Source: Elusimicrobiaceae bacterium
GTDB taxonomy: Bacteria > Elusimicrobiota > Elusimicrobia > Elusimicrobiales > Elusimicrobiaceae
Direction: 5' to 3'
Assembly (NCBI GenBank): GCA_017646765.1
Contig: JAGCMD010000095.1
Coordinates: 1 to 36,893 of the forward strand
DNA: 36,893 nt
Shown here: in pieces, positions 15,372 through 23,443 of the stretch
Position numbering within the stretch: the first letter of the stretch is position 1
Layout: every line of letters starts with the position of its first letter
Program-made: the position numbers and the translations under genes
The notes under the pieces: model-generated
Database searches by the model: none
Seen by the model: the letters and a program-made list of their open reading frames with translations, nothing else
Told to the model about the DNA's origin: nothing

Positions 15372-15784
15372 CAGTGGCCTTGGCACTGATTTTTACTTTA
15401 ATTGCTCCCGGCAGCGGGCACGTTTTGACGGGAAATTGTGCACAGGGGATTGTGATAGGCGTGCTATTTGCCCTCGGTAAAAATGCGCTGTTGCCGCTTA
15501 GCTTGCGCATTTTTCATGTGCAAACTTTAAAACGTACCTTGCAAGCATTTTATGTTTGCAATTGGTGTTATATCGCGCTTATTTTTTATGCTGTGGCAAG
15601 TGCGTTTTGGTGTGCCTTAAAAGCAAGGGAACAATGTTTGGGGCCCGCTGTTTTAGTGGCACTTATGATAATTTTGGTGCAAAAAAATACGCGAAGTAAA
15701 ATTATTTTTACGGCGCTTTGCGGACGTGCAGGCATGTGGGAGATTTTGCAAAAAATGCGCAAATCTCCGACGGAGAAAAAATAA
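15368..15784 (+). CDS. Small polytopic membrane protein
   Basis: The ATG at 15368 is preferred because it overlaps the CYTH stop and follows GGGGGAAAAG; a GTG at 15356 would add four residues. The 138-residue protein has about four hydrophobic helices, and its first segment (LIAPGSGHVLTGNCAQGIVIG) resembles the PGxGH-type N-terminus of small membrane proteins near signal-peptidase-like families. No enzymatic motif is visible and the function is unknown. Confidence 0.7.
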   Translation: MTVALALIFTLIAPGSGHVLTGNCAQGIVIGVLFALGKNALLPLSLRIFHVQTLKRTLQAFYVCNWCYIALIFYAVASAFWCALKAREQCLGPAVLVALMIILVQKNTRSKIIFTALCGRAGMWEILQKMRKSPTEKK

Positions 15785-15857
15785 ACCGGTTTGTTTGAGA
15801 CGGCTAAAAAATACGCCTGCTTTTTTAGGAAGAAATTTTTTAAGACGGAAAAAAAGT

Positions 15858-15886
15858 TGCATTTTGTAAAAATTTGTGCTATCATT
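15858..15886 (+). promoter_or_regulatory. Promoter of the lysine-rich protein gene
   Basis: TTGCAT, a 17-base spacer and TATCAT precede the gene; a TAGGAGAATAAC ribosome-binding site follows. The spacing is optimal. Confidence 0.5.
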
Positions 15887-15924
15887 TTCTTGAAGTTTAA
15901 AACTAGTTGTCTTAGGAGAATAAC

Positions 15925-16152
15925 ATGGCCGTTAAAAAAACCGTGAAAAAAGTAACGAAGAAAGTAGCCGCTAAAAAACCGGCTAAAAAAGCCTGTGCTA
16001 AGAAAACTTGCAAAAAGGCTTGTGCGAAAAAAGTAACCGTGAAAAAAGCCGCTGTTAAAAAAACAGCCAAAAAAGTAACCAAGAAACCGGCAAAAAAAGT
16101 AACCAAAAAAGTTGCTAAAAAACCGGCTAAAAAAGTAGCAAAAAAGAAATAA
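15925..16152 (+). CDS. Lysine/alanine-rich histone H1-like protein
   Basis: The 75-residue protein has about 35 lysines arranged as repeated xKK and AKKP units, plus three cysteines in a central block. It has no predicted globular fold. Such sequences match the histone H1-like tails of bacterial proteins (chlamydial HctB, Bordetella BpH2 and similar), which bind and compact DNA or RNA. A good ribosome-binding site, an own promoter and a strong terminator show that it is a real, separately transcribed gene. The direct repeats make its length liable to change between strains. Confidence 0.8.
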   Translation: MAVKKTVKKVTKKVAAKKPAKKACAKKTCKKACAKKVTVKKAAVKKTAKKVTKKPAKKVTKKVAKKPAKKVAKKK

Positions 16153-16167
16153 TTTAGTACCAACAAA

Positions 16168-16204
16168 AAACACCGCCCGGCGGATAGCCGGGCGGTGTTT
16201 TGTT
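16168..16204 (+). terminator. Terminator of the histone-like gene
   Basis: AACACCGCCCGGC pairs with GCCGGGCGGTGTT around GGATA, followed by TTGTTG. Confidence 0.85.
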
Positions 16205-16225
16205 GTGTCCGTTTGTTGTTTATGC

Positions 16226-16253
16226 TTGACAGTATTTCTAAAAAAGGTATACT
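16226..16253 (+). promoter_or_regulatory. Near-consensus promoter of the secreted-protein gene
   Basis: A consensus -35 TTGACA (16226-16231), 16-base spacer and TATACT (16248-16253) are followed by AAAGGAGGTTTCT before the ATG at 16284. Promoter and ribosome-binding site are both strong, so high expression is expected. Confidence 0.75.
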
Positions 16254-16283
16254 AAAAAGTAGTATTTAAAAAAGGAGGTTTCT

Positions 16284-16940
16284 ATGAAGAAACTATTTGT
16301 ATTAGCCGGATTCGTCTGTGTGTTAGCCGTTTTTGCCCAGGCGAAAAACAAAGCTACGGAACCGTGCCACGCCATACAAACGCTGGTGCAACAATCAGGG
16401 TTAACTATCTCTGAAAATGTATACAATCTGTGTGCGAAAGCCGGGGTTACTATGCCGAAAACCGCCATGCATCCCAAATCGGGTTCTACTTCTAACAATG
16501 GTGGGGGGCAATCGAATAACTATGCGTGGAGCAATGACGACACGCAAGTCAGCCATTATACTGATTATCAAAGAGCTATGGATGATTATCGGAACTGGTA
16601 TTATTCCCATGGCGCTTGGCATTGCAAAGAAGGTGATACGACGGGAGGATCTTGTGTTTGGTCTCATGGGGATTTGAATTCACAAGAAGCCCAAGAGTTG
16701 ATTCAAAAAATGAAAGAAACCTATAGTACCTGGTCCAGATACATAGAAGACAATTATTATGATGGTACGGATGAAGGTAAGCAAATGTTAGGTGATTATT
16801 TTAAATCCGAACATTATGAAACTAACTTGCCGGCTCCCACTTGGTCAAGCGGTGGCGTAGCCGGATCGTATACAGCCGGGCAAAGTGGTTCGGGCGGTAA
16901 TGAACCCGTGCAAGAAGCAGCAGCTGCGGCGGCCCCTTAA
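16284..16940 (+). CDS. Secreted protein of unknown function
   Basis: A signal peptide (MKKLFVLAGFVCVLAVFAQA, cleavage near residue 20) is followed by a 198-residue mature region. That region has four cysteines, a Gly/Ser/Asn-rich stretch (about 68-80), an aromatic- and Tyr-rich middle and an alanine-rich C-terminus. No known domain is recognised. The very strong promoter and ribosome-binding site suggest an abundant periplasmic or exported protein. Confidence 0.75.
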   Translation: MKKLFVLAGFVCVLAVFAQAKNKATEPCHAIQTLVQQSGLTISENVYNLCAKAGVTMPKTAMHPKSGSTSNNGGGQSNNYAWSNDDTQVSHYTDYQRAMDDYRNWYYSHGAWHCKEGDTTGGSCVWSHGDLNSQEAQELIQKMKETYSTWSRYIEDNYYDGTDEGKQMLGDYFKSEHYETNLPAPTWSSGGVAGSYTAGQSGSGGNEPVQEAAAAAAP

Positions 16941-16955
16941 GTAATATACTAAGCG

Positions 16956-16997
16956 ATTATAAAACACGGATAGATTTTTCTATCCGTGTTTTATAAT
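16956..16997. terminator. 19-bp perfect inverted repeat, terminator of secreted-protein gene
   Basis: Bases 16956-16974 are the exact reverse complement of 16979-16997, with a TTTT loop. The long stem with A/T ends works as a terminator in both directions. Confidence 0.75.
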
Positions 16998-17013
16998 GTC
17001 TTAATTTTGTAAA

Positions 17014-17052
17014 CAAAAAAATCCCCCCGGATGGTAGTAGGTCCGGGGGGAT
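17014..17052 (-). terminator. Terminator of pepT
   Basis: ATCCCCCCGGA pairs with TCCGGGGGGAT around a ten-base loop, followed on the minus strand by a T-run. Confidence 0.85.
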
Positions 17053-17086
17053 GCTTTAAAACGCAGCTGTAGGAATCAAAGGAGAA

Positions 17087-18322
17087 TTAAATAACTGCGT
17101 TTTTAGCAATACTTTCCAGCACGCGGAAGGCTTTTTCTACCCAAGTTAGGCTGAGCCATTCATACGGGCCGTGCGGGTTTTCATACCCGGCAAAAATATT
17201 AGGCGTCGGTAGGCCGCGCAGAGAAAGCTGCGCACCATCCGTTCCGCCGCGGGCTTGGGTTAAGCGGTAAGGGATGTTATTTTCTTTTAGCGCTTCTTCC
17301 AACAGTTCCATGGCTTGCGGATGTTCCCGCAGCACATCGCGCATATTACGGTATTGTTTTTTAAATTCTATTTCCATTTTGGCAGCCGGATATTTGGCGC
17401 GTTTTTCGTCTATTAAGTGCAGCAAGTCCTGTTTAAACTGTTCAAATTTAGCCAGGTCATGTTCGCGCACAATACCCTGAATTTCCGCCTTTTCCAATCC
17501 GCCGGTGATATCTTTGAATAAAATAAATCCGTCTTCGCCGTCGGTCGTTTCGGGCAATTTATCGGTCGGCCAAGAAGAAATAATATCGGCCGCAATGCGT
17601 ACCGGGTTAGCCATGAAACCTTTGGCCGAACCGGGGTGACACGACTTGCCGGTAATTTTTATTACAAAACCGTCGGCGTTAAAATTGCCGCAGTCAATGT
17701 CGCCCAGCAAAGCTCCGTCTATGGTGTAAGCAAAATCGGCGGCAAACCGTTCCACATCAAAATAGTTAATACCGGTACCGATTTCTTCGTCAATGGTAAA
17801 AGCGGCTTTTAACGGGCCGTGTTTAATTTCCGGATGTTCTTTAAAATATTCGGCCAGCGACATAATAATCGCAATCCCTATTTTATCGTCACCGGCCAAA
17901 ATAGAATTACCGTCTGCGGTGACGATATCGTCTCCGATACATAATTTCAAATTCGGGGCAGTTTGGGGGGAGAGAAACATTTTCTTTTCGGCGTTGATGG
18001 TTAGTGTGCCGCCGTCGTATTTTTCGTGCAATACCGGGTGGATATTCGCTCCGTTAAAATCACATACCGTATCCAAGTGGGCAAACAACCCGATGACGGG
18101 GGCTTTTTTATCTGTATTAGCCGGTAATAAGCCGGTCACAAAGCCGTATTCGTCTACTTCCACCTCTTGAAAACCGACTTGTTGCATTTCAGCCGCTAAC
18201 GTGTGAGCGAACGAAATCTGGGTGGAAGTACTGGGGACGGAGGTGCTTTCCGGGTCGCTGGTGGTATCTACCGCGATATAACGTACAAAACGATCATAAA
18301 TTTTTTTCTGTAACGAATTCAT
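17087..18322 (-). CDS. pepT: Peptidase T (tripeptide aminopeptidase)
   Basis: The start at 18322 is chosen because TTGGGAGAAAAC forms its ribosome-binding site; a TTG at 18334 lies within that site. The 411-residue protein has the M20 metallopeptidase layout. Zinc-ligand motifs are FAHLDTVCDFNG, SILAGDDKIGIAI, TIDEEIGTG (catalytic Glu region) and DIDCGNFNADG. ITGKSCHPGSAKGFM lies in the dimerisation domain and RGGTDGAQLSLRG near the end. It removes N-terminal residues from tripeptides in the cytoplasm. It is monocistronic, with its own terminator. Confidence 0.95.
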   Translation of the reverse strand: MNSLQKKIYDRFVRYIAVDTTSDPESTSVPSTSTQISFAHTLAAEMQQVGFQEVEVDEYGFVTGLLPANTDKKAPVIGLFAHLDTVCDFNGANIHPVLHEKYDGGTLTINAEKKMFLSPQTAPNLKLCIGDDIVTADGNSILAGDDKIGIAIIMSLAEYFKEHPEIKHGPLKAAFTIDEEIGTGINYFDVERFAADFAYTIDGALLGDIDCGNFNADGFVIKITGKSCHPGSAKGFMANPVRIAADIISSWPTDKLPETTDGEDGFILFKDITGGLEKAEIQGIVREHDLAKFEQFKQDLLHLIDEKRAKYPAAKMEIEFKKQYRNMRDVLREHPQAMELLEEALKENNIPYRLTQARGGTDGAQLSLRGLPTPNIFAGYENPHGPYEWLSLTWVEKAFRVLESIAKNAVI

Positions 18323-18389
18323 GTTTTCTCCCAATTAATACTCTTTTTATTATACAATTATTTGAGCAGGTATTTCTTCGGAGGTTTTT

Positions 18390-18857
18390 ATGAAAAAAAT
18401 TTTAGGGGTGTTGTTGATGCTTTGTTTACTGGGCGGATGTGCCAGTGTAAAAGAAGCGCAAAATTTGGCGAATTGTAAGTTTGCCCTTCGTAATGTGGAA
18501 CTGACTGATTATAATTTAACGTCGCTTGGCTTCACGGTAGTGATAGCTATTACCAATTTAAATAAGAAGCATCCGGCCACACTCAAGCGCTTTGAAGGGG
18601 TACTAACGGTAAATGAAGAACATATGGCGAACGTTACTTTAAAAGATATCCGCATTGAACCTAATTCGGTTAAAAATGCCAAAGCAAAATTTGTAGTACC
18701 TATGTCCACGTTCAGTAACAAACTCCTGGGGTTAATCAGCATGAACAGCGGCACGCTGGATTACCATTTAACCGGCACTATGTATTTTGAAGGCCCGCTT
18801 GGGACGGAAATTCCATTACCGGTAGATATCGGGCGTTTCGGCAACGGCCGGGACTAA
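18390..18857 (+). CDS. LEA type 2-like lipoprotein
   Basis: The 155-residue protein has a lipoprotein signal (LLMLCLLGGC, lipobox LGGC with Cys at about 17) and then a single LEA14/WHy-type domain (about 25-145). That domain is the immunoglobulin-like fold with LTSLGFTVVIAITNLNKKHP and a central MANVTLKDIRIEP strand. Members are found in desiccation-related proteins and as periplasmic lipoproteins of unknown role. An AGGAGG-like site (CGGAGG) precedes the ATG. Lipidation would need the Lgt at 1585. Confidence 0.8.
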   Translation: MKKILGVLLMLCLLGGCASVKEAQNLANCKFALRNVELTDYNLTSLGFTVVIAITNLNKKHPATLKRFEGVLTVNEEHMANVTLKDIRIEPNSVKNAKAKFVVPMSTFSNKLLGLISMNSGTLDYHLTGTMYFEGPLGTEIPLPVDIGRFGNGRD

Positions 18858-18923
18858 ATTTCACTTCACTACGCCGTGTACAAGCAATCCTCCGGCTATT
18901 CCCGGGGGTTTAGTGATACAATA

Positions 18924-18951
18924 AAAAAGCCCCTCTTGCGAGGGGCTTTTT
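18924..18951. terminator. Bidirectional terminator between LEA lipoprotein and antiporter genes
   Basis: AAAAAGCCCCTC pairs with GAGGGGCTTTTT around TTGC. Confidence 0.85.
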
Positions 18952-18966
18952 ACTGCTGTAAAAAAC

Positions 18967-20331
18967 TTATTTGGTAGGAGAAGCGGCTTCCTTTTTCCAG
19001 GTGGTGGCGATACAAATCATAGCAATCACACACGCGTAGATGCAGGAAAGATACACCCCTTTCCAACCGTAGGTTTCGCTAATGTAGGCGGCGCCTTTAC
19101 TGGAAAGCATGGCTCCGAAATAACCGAACATTCCGGTGAACCCACACGCGGCAGCGGCAGCTTTTTGTACCGTTACGCGCGAGGCCTGCACCCCGCCGGC
19201 TAAGTTTTGCGGACCGTCTACAAAGAAGCCGATAAAGGCCGCTAATACGGCGGTAGTCCAGAAAGCGTTGGGGTCAGCCAGTTTGTAGAAACCCCAGCAG
19301 CTAGCCGCCAAAATAATCAAGTAAATGATGTTCATTTGTGTGCAGCGCCCGCCAAACCAGCGGTCTGCCAAATACCCGGCTACGATACCGCCCGGCATGC
19401 CCAAGAACGGCATGGCCGACGCGGCAGAAGCGGCTAACGCTTCGGGGAAACCCCGGTCTTGGTTTAAGAAAGTGGTGGCCCAGTCCAACGTGGCAAAACG
19501 CACATAGTAAATAAATACGTACGAAATAGCCAACGCCCACAAGAAAGGGTTGGTCATTACATATTTAATAACAATTTGGAATTGCGAGATATCTTCTTTA
19601 TCCTGTTTTACCGGCATAACGTCGTTGCGGTAAATTTCAATGGGCGGCAAGCCAACGGAAGTCGGGATGTCGGTCATATAAGAAAGCATAAAGAAACCGT
19701 ACGCAATACCCATAGCCGCCGGAACGAGGAAGGCCGCTTGCCAGCTGCATTTCAAGTAAAGTAATAAGGAGATGAGTTGCGCTACAAAAAACGCGCCAAA
19801 GGTGTGAGAAGAAGACCACAATGTCCATTTGGTGGCTCTTTCAGAGGGGGAGAACCAGTGTACGAGCCCTTTGGCTACCGGTGGGAAACCCATAGATTGA
19901 GCCATCCCGTTTAAGCCCCATAGAAAAGCCGCTAAAGCGGTCATAGATACCGGCACCATATATTGAATTTGCGGTAAGAAGGCAAACAAGATATTGATAA
20001 CAGAAGAGGAAATCAACCCCAGTGCCATAATAGAACGTATGTTGCATTTGTCGGCGATAGTACCGCTTAAAAATTTACCGATACCGTACGTTAAATAAAT
20101 CACAAAACCGATGGTACCCAATTGTTCTATGGTAAATACGCCGTTGTTAATTAAAGTCGGCTTAATGATATCTAAGTTTTTGCGGGTGAAGTAGAAAAGC
20201 GCATACCCGAAATACATGGAGAAGAACATCTTAATACGCCACGAACGATACAACCGTTTGATTTCTTGTTCGTCCGTCAGCGGCGTAGCATCCGGCAACG
20301 GTTTGAACCAATCTAGTATTTTAGACAACAT
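18967..20331 (-). CDS. Organophosphate:phosphate antiporter-family MFS transporter
   Basis: The 454-residue protein has twelve predicted membrane helices and matches the OPA branch of the major facilitator superfamily (GlpT, UhpT, UhpC). Marks are the N-terminal FFSMYFGYALFYFTRKN, GIGKFLSGTIADKCNIRS, GMAQSMGFPPVAKGLVHWF and SSSHTFGAF. It would exchange a phosphorylated sugar or glycerol-3-phosphate for phosphate, or act as a UhpC-like sensor; no partner kinase is nearby. The ribosome-binding site lies in a hairpin. Confidence 0.88.
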   Translation of the reverse strand: MLSKILDWFKPLPDATPLTDEQEIKRLYRSWRIKMFFSMYFGYALFYFTRKNLDIIKPTLINNGVFTIEQLGTIGFVIYLTYGIGKFLSGTIADKCNIRSIMALGLISSSVINILFAFLPQIQYMVPVSMTALAAFLWGLNGMAQSMGFPPVAKGLVHWFSPSERATKWTLWSSSHTFGAFFVAQLISLLLYLKCSWQAAFLVPAAMGIAYGFFMLSYMTDIPTSVGLPPIEIYRNDVMPVKQDKEDISQFQIVIKYVMTNPFLWALAISYVFIYYVRFATLDWATTFLNQDRGFPEALAASAASAMPFLGMPGGIVAGYLADRWFGGRCTQMNIIYLIILAASCWGFYKLADPNAFWTTAVLAAFIGFFVDGPQNLAGGVQASRVTVQKAAAAACGFTGMFGYFGAMLSSKGAAYISETYGWKGVYLSCIYACVIAMICIATTWKKEAASPTK

Positions 20332-20336
20332 ACAAT

Positions 20337-20353
20337 CTCCTATTTTTTAGGAG
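20337..20353 (-). promoter_or_regulatory. Hairpin that can mask the antiporter ribosome-binding site
   Basis: CTCCTA (20337-20342) and TAGGAG (20348-20353) pair exactly. On the minus strand the AGGAG nearest the ATG lies in one arm, so translation could depend on opening this stem. The sequence 20354-20509 has -10-like boxes for this gene and nothing else recognisable. Confidence 0.4.
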
Positions 20354-20509
20354 GATGTTTCCTTTCCCCGCGGGAAATAACTATCCGCAGTGTAAGGGAA
20401 ATATCTTCCCAAGTTTTTTGTAAAACAGTAAGACCCCTTTATTGTAACAAAAATACGGTTTTTTGTGTAGCCCGTTTTTTATACGTCGGTAAAAGCGCGG
20501 TGGCAGGTA

Positions 20510-21643
20510 TTACCAATCGGTTTCTTTGCCGGTGGCGCTGGTGGGAATCATTTCGCCAAAGGTAAATGTGCGCGGGATTTCGTGGGTGGTAAGTTTTTTG
20601 CTAAGGTACGTATGAATTTCCCCGATTTGTTCCGGGCCGTACCCCTCATTGAGCACAATAAATGCTTTTAGACGGTCTCCTTCGTCCGGGCGCATCAGCC
20701 GTACGCGGCATGCTTTTACCGCCGGATGGGAGGCAAGTTCCTCTTCGGTCCGTTTGGGATAAACGGTCATCCCGGCAATTTTAACGCTTGCGTCCAGCCG
20801 GGCCGTGGGGTATAAAAAGCGTTCGTTTTTAACAACGGCATGGTCCGGCAAGCGTTGCCAAAAATTCACATGTGCCCGTCTTAAAAGCGGTTCTTTTTCT
20901 TTGAGTGAAATATCCCAAAACGGTAAAATTTCAAACATGGTGTTAGCTTTTTCCCGCCAGGCCACGCAGCCGGTTTTGGTAGACCCGTATATTTCTATAA
21001 ACCGCTCGGCCCCGGCGTTTAGCAGCCCGTTAATGGTTTCATCCGGGCATAGTTGGGTGGAAGAAAGTACCTGCACTCCGGCCGGGAAATGATTGGCGCC
21101 GCGCAGCCAGTATTTCCAGAAAAGCGGAAACCCAACTACCAGATCTCCGTGCTGCAAAAGCGTTTGCCACGATTGCATCGGTAAGGGTGGCAAAGTAACA
21201 ACCGGTATTTGCAAAGCGTGCGGCATAATCAGCGAAAACATAAAACCGTAGAAATAATTGGTGGGGACGAGCGAAACGATCCGCTTGGTTTGCTTAAATA
21301 ACGGGATAAGCGCGCGGGATTCTTCCCAGGTCATATTCGCTGTATGGGTGTAGATTTTGGGCGCCCCGGACACGTCTTGCACGAAGAAGCTGATTTGCTG
21401 GTTTTTTAAATACGAAGCATACGCATAATCGGTCATGCGCTCAAAGGAAGAAAAACTGCGCATCATATATCCAAAAATAAGGGCCGCTTTTTCCTCGCAA
21501 ATTTGTTTAATTTCCGTCGGTAATGTTTCCCATATATTATCGTTTCCTGTATCAAATACCGCCAAAGAGTCCGTCTGTCCGGTAGCAAGTTCGGTGCGGA
21601 ACAGGTCGTTTAAAATGTGGGAAATATCGCTGCGGTTTAACAT
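20510..21643 (-). CDS. Short adenylate-forming enzyme (acyl-CoA/acyl-ACP synthetase-like)
   Basis: The 377-residue protein belongs to the ANL superfamily. A5-type IEIYGSTKTGC, the hinge region TARLDASVKIAGMTVYPKRT with HPAVKACRVR, and the C-terminal catalytic-lysine motif IPTSATGKETDW are all present. The P-loop (A3) is degenerate (VSGAPKIYTHT) and the N-terminal domain is shorter than in classic acyl-CoA synthetases. It probably adenylates a carboxylic acid and loads it onto the ACP encoded four bases upstream. This pairing resembles the AMP-ligase plus ACP modules of fatty-acid-derived products such as aryl polyenes. Confidence 0.75.
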   Translation of the reverse strand: MLNRSDISHILNDLFRTELATGQTDSLAVFDTGNDNIWETLPTEIKQICEEKAALIFGYMMRSFSSFERMTDYAYASYLKNQQISFFVQDVSGAPKIYTHTANMTWEESRALIPLFKQTKRIVSLVPTNYFYGFMFSLIMPHALQIPVVTLPPLPMQSWQTLLQHGDLVVGFPLFWKYWLRGANHFPAGVQVLSSTQLCPDETINGLLNAGAERFIEIYGSTKTGCVAWREKANTMFEILPFWDISLKEKEPLLRRAHVNFWQRLPDHAVVKNERFLYPTARLDASVKIAGMTVYPKRTEEELASHPAVKACRVRLMRPDEGDRLKAFIVLNEGYGPEQIGEIHTYLSKKLTTHEIPRTFTFGEMIPTSATGKETDW

Positions 21644-21647
21644 ATTT

Positions 21648-21908
21648 TTACCTTATCCGGTTGCTTTCCACAAATTCGGCCAGGGTAGTTAAATTTTTAA
21701 AAGAATCCCAACCTTGTTGTATGCTTTCCAAGGAAATGCCGTATCTTTTTTGCAGCAGTAAGCACAGTTCCATGGCGTCAATGCTGTCCAGCCCGAGGCC
21801 CTGTTTGGTAAATAACGGGTCTTCGGCCCCTACACGACCGATATCCAAGCCTCCTAAGTTAATACCCGAGGCTAAGAGGGCTTTTAATTCAGCGATAATG
21901 GGCTGCAT
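21648..21908 (-). CDS. Acyl carrier protein
   Basis: The 86-residue protein has the phosphopantetheine attachment motif GLDSIDAMEL (Ser42 region) and the helical layout of an ACP, with a C-terminal segment LTTLAEFVE. It is directly followed by the adenylating enzyme, so it is more likely a specialised carrier for that enzyme than the fatty-acid-synthase AcpP. Divergent promoters with the EmrB-like transporter gene lie in the 100 bp upstream. Confidence 0.88.
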   Translation of the reverse strand: MQPIIAELKALLASGINLGGLDIGRVGAEDPLFTKQGLGLDSIDAMELCLLLQKRYGISLESIQQGWDSFKNLTTLAEFVESNRIR

Positions 21909-21974
21909 ACGATATTCCTTTTATAGATATTTTATATAAAATCGGGCGGGTTAGTCTATGGGGTAAATCAAGTT

Positions 21975-22002
21975 TGTAAAAGGGGTTTAAATAACATAAA
22001 AT
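21975..22002 (+). promoter_or_regulatory. Promoter ending six bases before the transporter start
   Basis: TTGTAA, a 17-base spacer and TAAAAT (21997-22002) place the expected transcription start at the ATG of 22009. No ribosome-binding site is present, so the message appears leaderless. Confidence 0.45.
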
Positions 22003-22008
22003 TTATAT

Positions 22009-23397
22009 ATGTCTATACACGTACGGGCTCCTCGCTTGAGTAAAAAATGGATGATATTTTCGGTTACTGCCAACGGGACGTTTATGTCTACCTTGTCGGC
22101 GGGCATTGTGAATATCGCTTTGCCGACCATGTCACAGCAGTTTGGGGTGTCGTTGGAAAGTATACAGTTGGTAGTAAGTTTGTATTTGCTCGTGCTGACG
22201 TGCTTATTGCCGGTGTTTGGTAAACTTAGCGACCGTTACAGCCGCATGTGGATGTATCTGTGCGGGTTTATTACCTTTGGATTGGGGGCATTGTTTGGAG
22301 CCCTGGCCACCTCACTGGCAACTATGTTGTTGGCCCGTGCCGTGCAAGGAATAGGCTCTTCGGCTATGATGGCCACTTCGCAGGCACTTATTGCGCAGGT
22401 GTTTCACGGGGCTTCACGCGGTAAAGCGTTTGGCGCTATCGGGGCGGTGGTAGCGTGCGGGTCGCTGGCCGGGCCGGCTATCGGGGGAGCACTTATTCAG
22501 GCGTGGGGGTGGCGGTCTATTTTTTGGCTGACGATTCCTATTTGTATTTTGGGCGTCTGGCGGGGTATTTATTTAATTCCGCGTTTTAAAGGAAACAAGC
22601 GTTTAAAAATAGATTATTTAGGGGCGGCTTATTACACGATTACAAGTTTTTCCTTTTTGTACGCACTCAATACGGCCGTTGATAAAGGATGGAATCATCC
22701 GCTGATTTTAAGTTTATTTGCGGTGTCTTTGGTATTTTCGTATTTGTTTTTCCGGCGGGAACATACCAGCCCGCAACCGTTTATCGGCGTGCGTATTTTT
22801 AAAATTCCGGCAATTTCGTACGGCTATGCGGTAGCCGTTTTAGGGTTTACGGCGTTGTTTACCAACTCAGTATTGTTACCTTTCTATTTGGCGGATATCA
22901 TGCATTTAGATCCCATCCATATCGGGCTGCTTGTGTTGCCCTTTCCTATTACGTTGGCTGTGTCCTCTGCGGTAGCCGGAGTGCTTAGTGCGCGTTGGCC
23001 GGCGCGTATTTTAACAACGGTGGGCTTTGGTATTTTGCTGGTGTCCATTTTATTGTTTGCCTTTATCGGCACGTCGCCCAGTTTTTCTTACATTGTGCTG
23101 GCCCAACTAATTATGGGCGTGGGCAGCGGTACGTTTCAGGTACCTAATAATAATACCGTTATCAGTGCTGCCCCGAAAGGTGAGTTGGGGGTGGTGGCCA
23201 GCGTCAACGCCCTTTGCCGCAACATAGGTACAATTTTAGGTATTGCACTTTCGGTGGTGTTTTTTGTGATGGTGCAACGCTTTTGGATTTCCCGCGGTGC
23301 GGGCGCGCAAATGGCATTTATTACGGGGTATCAGGCCGCTATGCTTTTTGGAGCGTTATGTTGCGTGGCGGGGGGAATTTTATCCGCCAAGAGATAG
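22009..23397 (+). CDS. EmrB/QacA-type drug-resistance MFS transporter (DHA2)
   Basis: The 462-residue protein has about fourteen hydrophobic helices. MFS motif A is GKLSDRYSRMWMY, motif C-like glycine sequence is CGSLAGPAIGGALIQAWGW, and the N-terminal NIALPTMSQQFGVS is typical of the DHA2 family of proton-driven exporters. The cargo is unknown. Its divergent neighbour is an ACP-adenylating enzyme pair, so it might export the product of that pair; that is inference from position alone. Confidence 0.85.
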   Translation: MSIHVRAPRLSKKWMIFSVTANGTFMSTLSAGIVNIALPTMSQQFGVSLESIQLVVSLYLLVLTCLLPVFGKLSDRYSRMWMYLCGFITFGLGALFGALATSLATMLLARAVQGIGSSAMMATSQALIAQVFHGASRGKAFGAIGAVVACGSLAGPAIGGALIQAWGWRSIFWLTIPICILGVWRGIYLIPRFKGNKRLKIDYLGAAYYTITSFSFLYALNTAVDKGWNHPLILSLFAVSLVFSYLFFRREHTSPQPFIGVRIFKIPAISYGYAVAVLGFTALFTNSVLLPFYLADIMHLDPIHIGLLVLPFPITLAVSSAVAGVLSARWPARILTTVGFGILLVSILLFAFIGTSPSFSYIVLAQLIMGVGSGTFQVPNNNTVISAAPKGELGVVASVNALCRNIGTILGIALSVVFFVMVQRFWISRGAGAQMAFITGYQAAMLFGALCCVAGGILSAKR

Positions 23398-23443
23398 CAA
23401 AAATTTTCTGCTATAATAAAGTATTAACTGGAGAGGAACCTAT

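Noticed and set aside
15586-16173. Long minus-strand frame rich in Phe and Leu opposite the lysine-rich gene
   Set aside because: It is the antisense shadow of the AAA-rich lysine codons (TTT on the other strand) and has no start signals.
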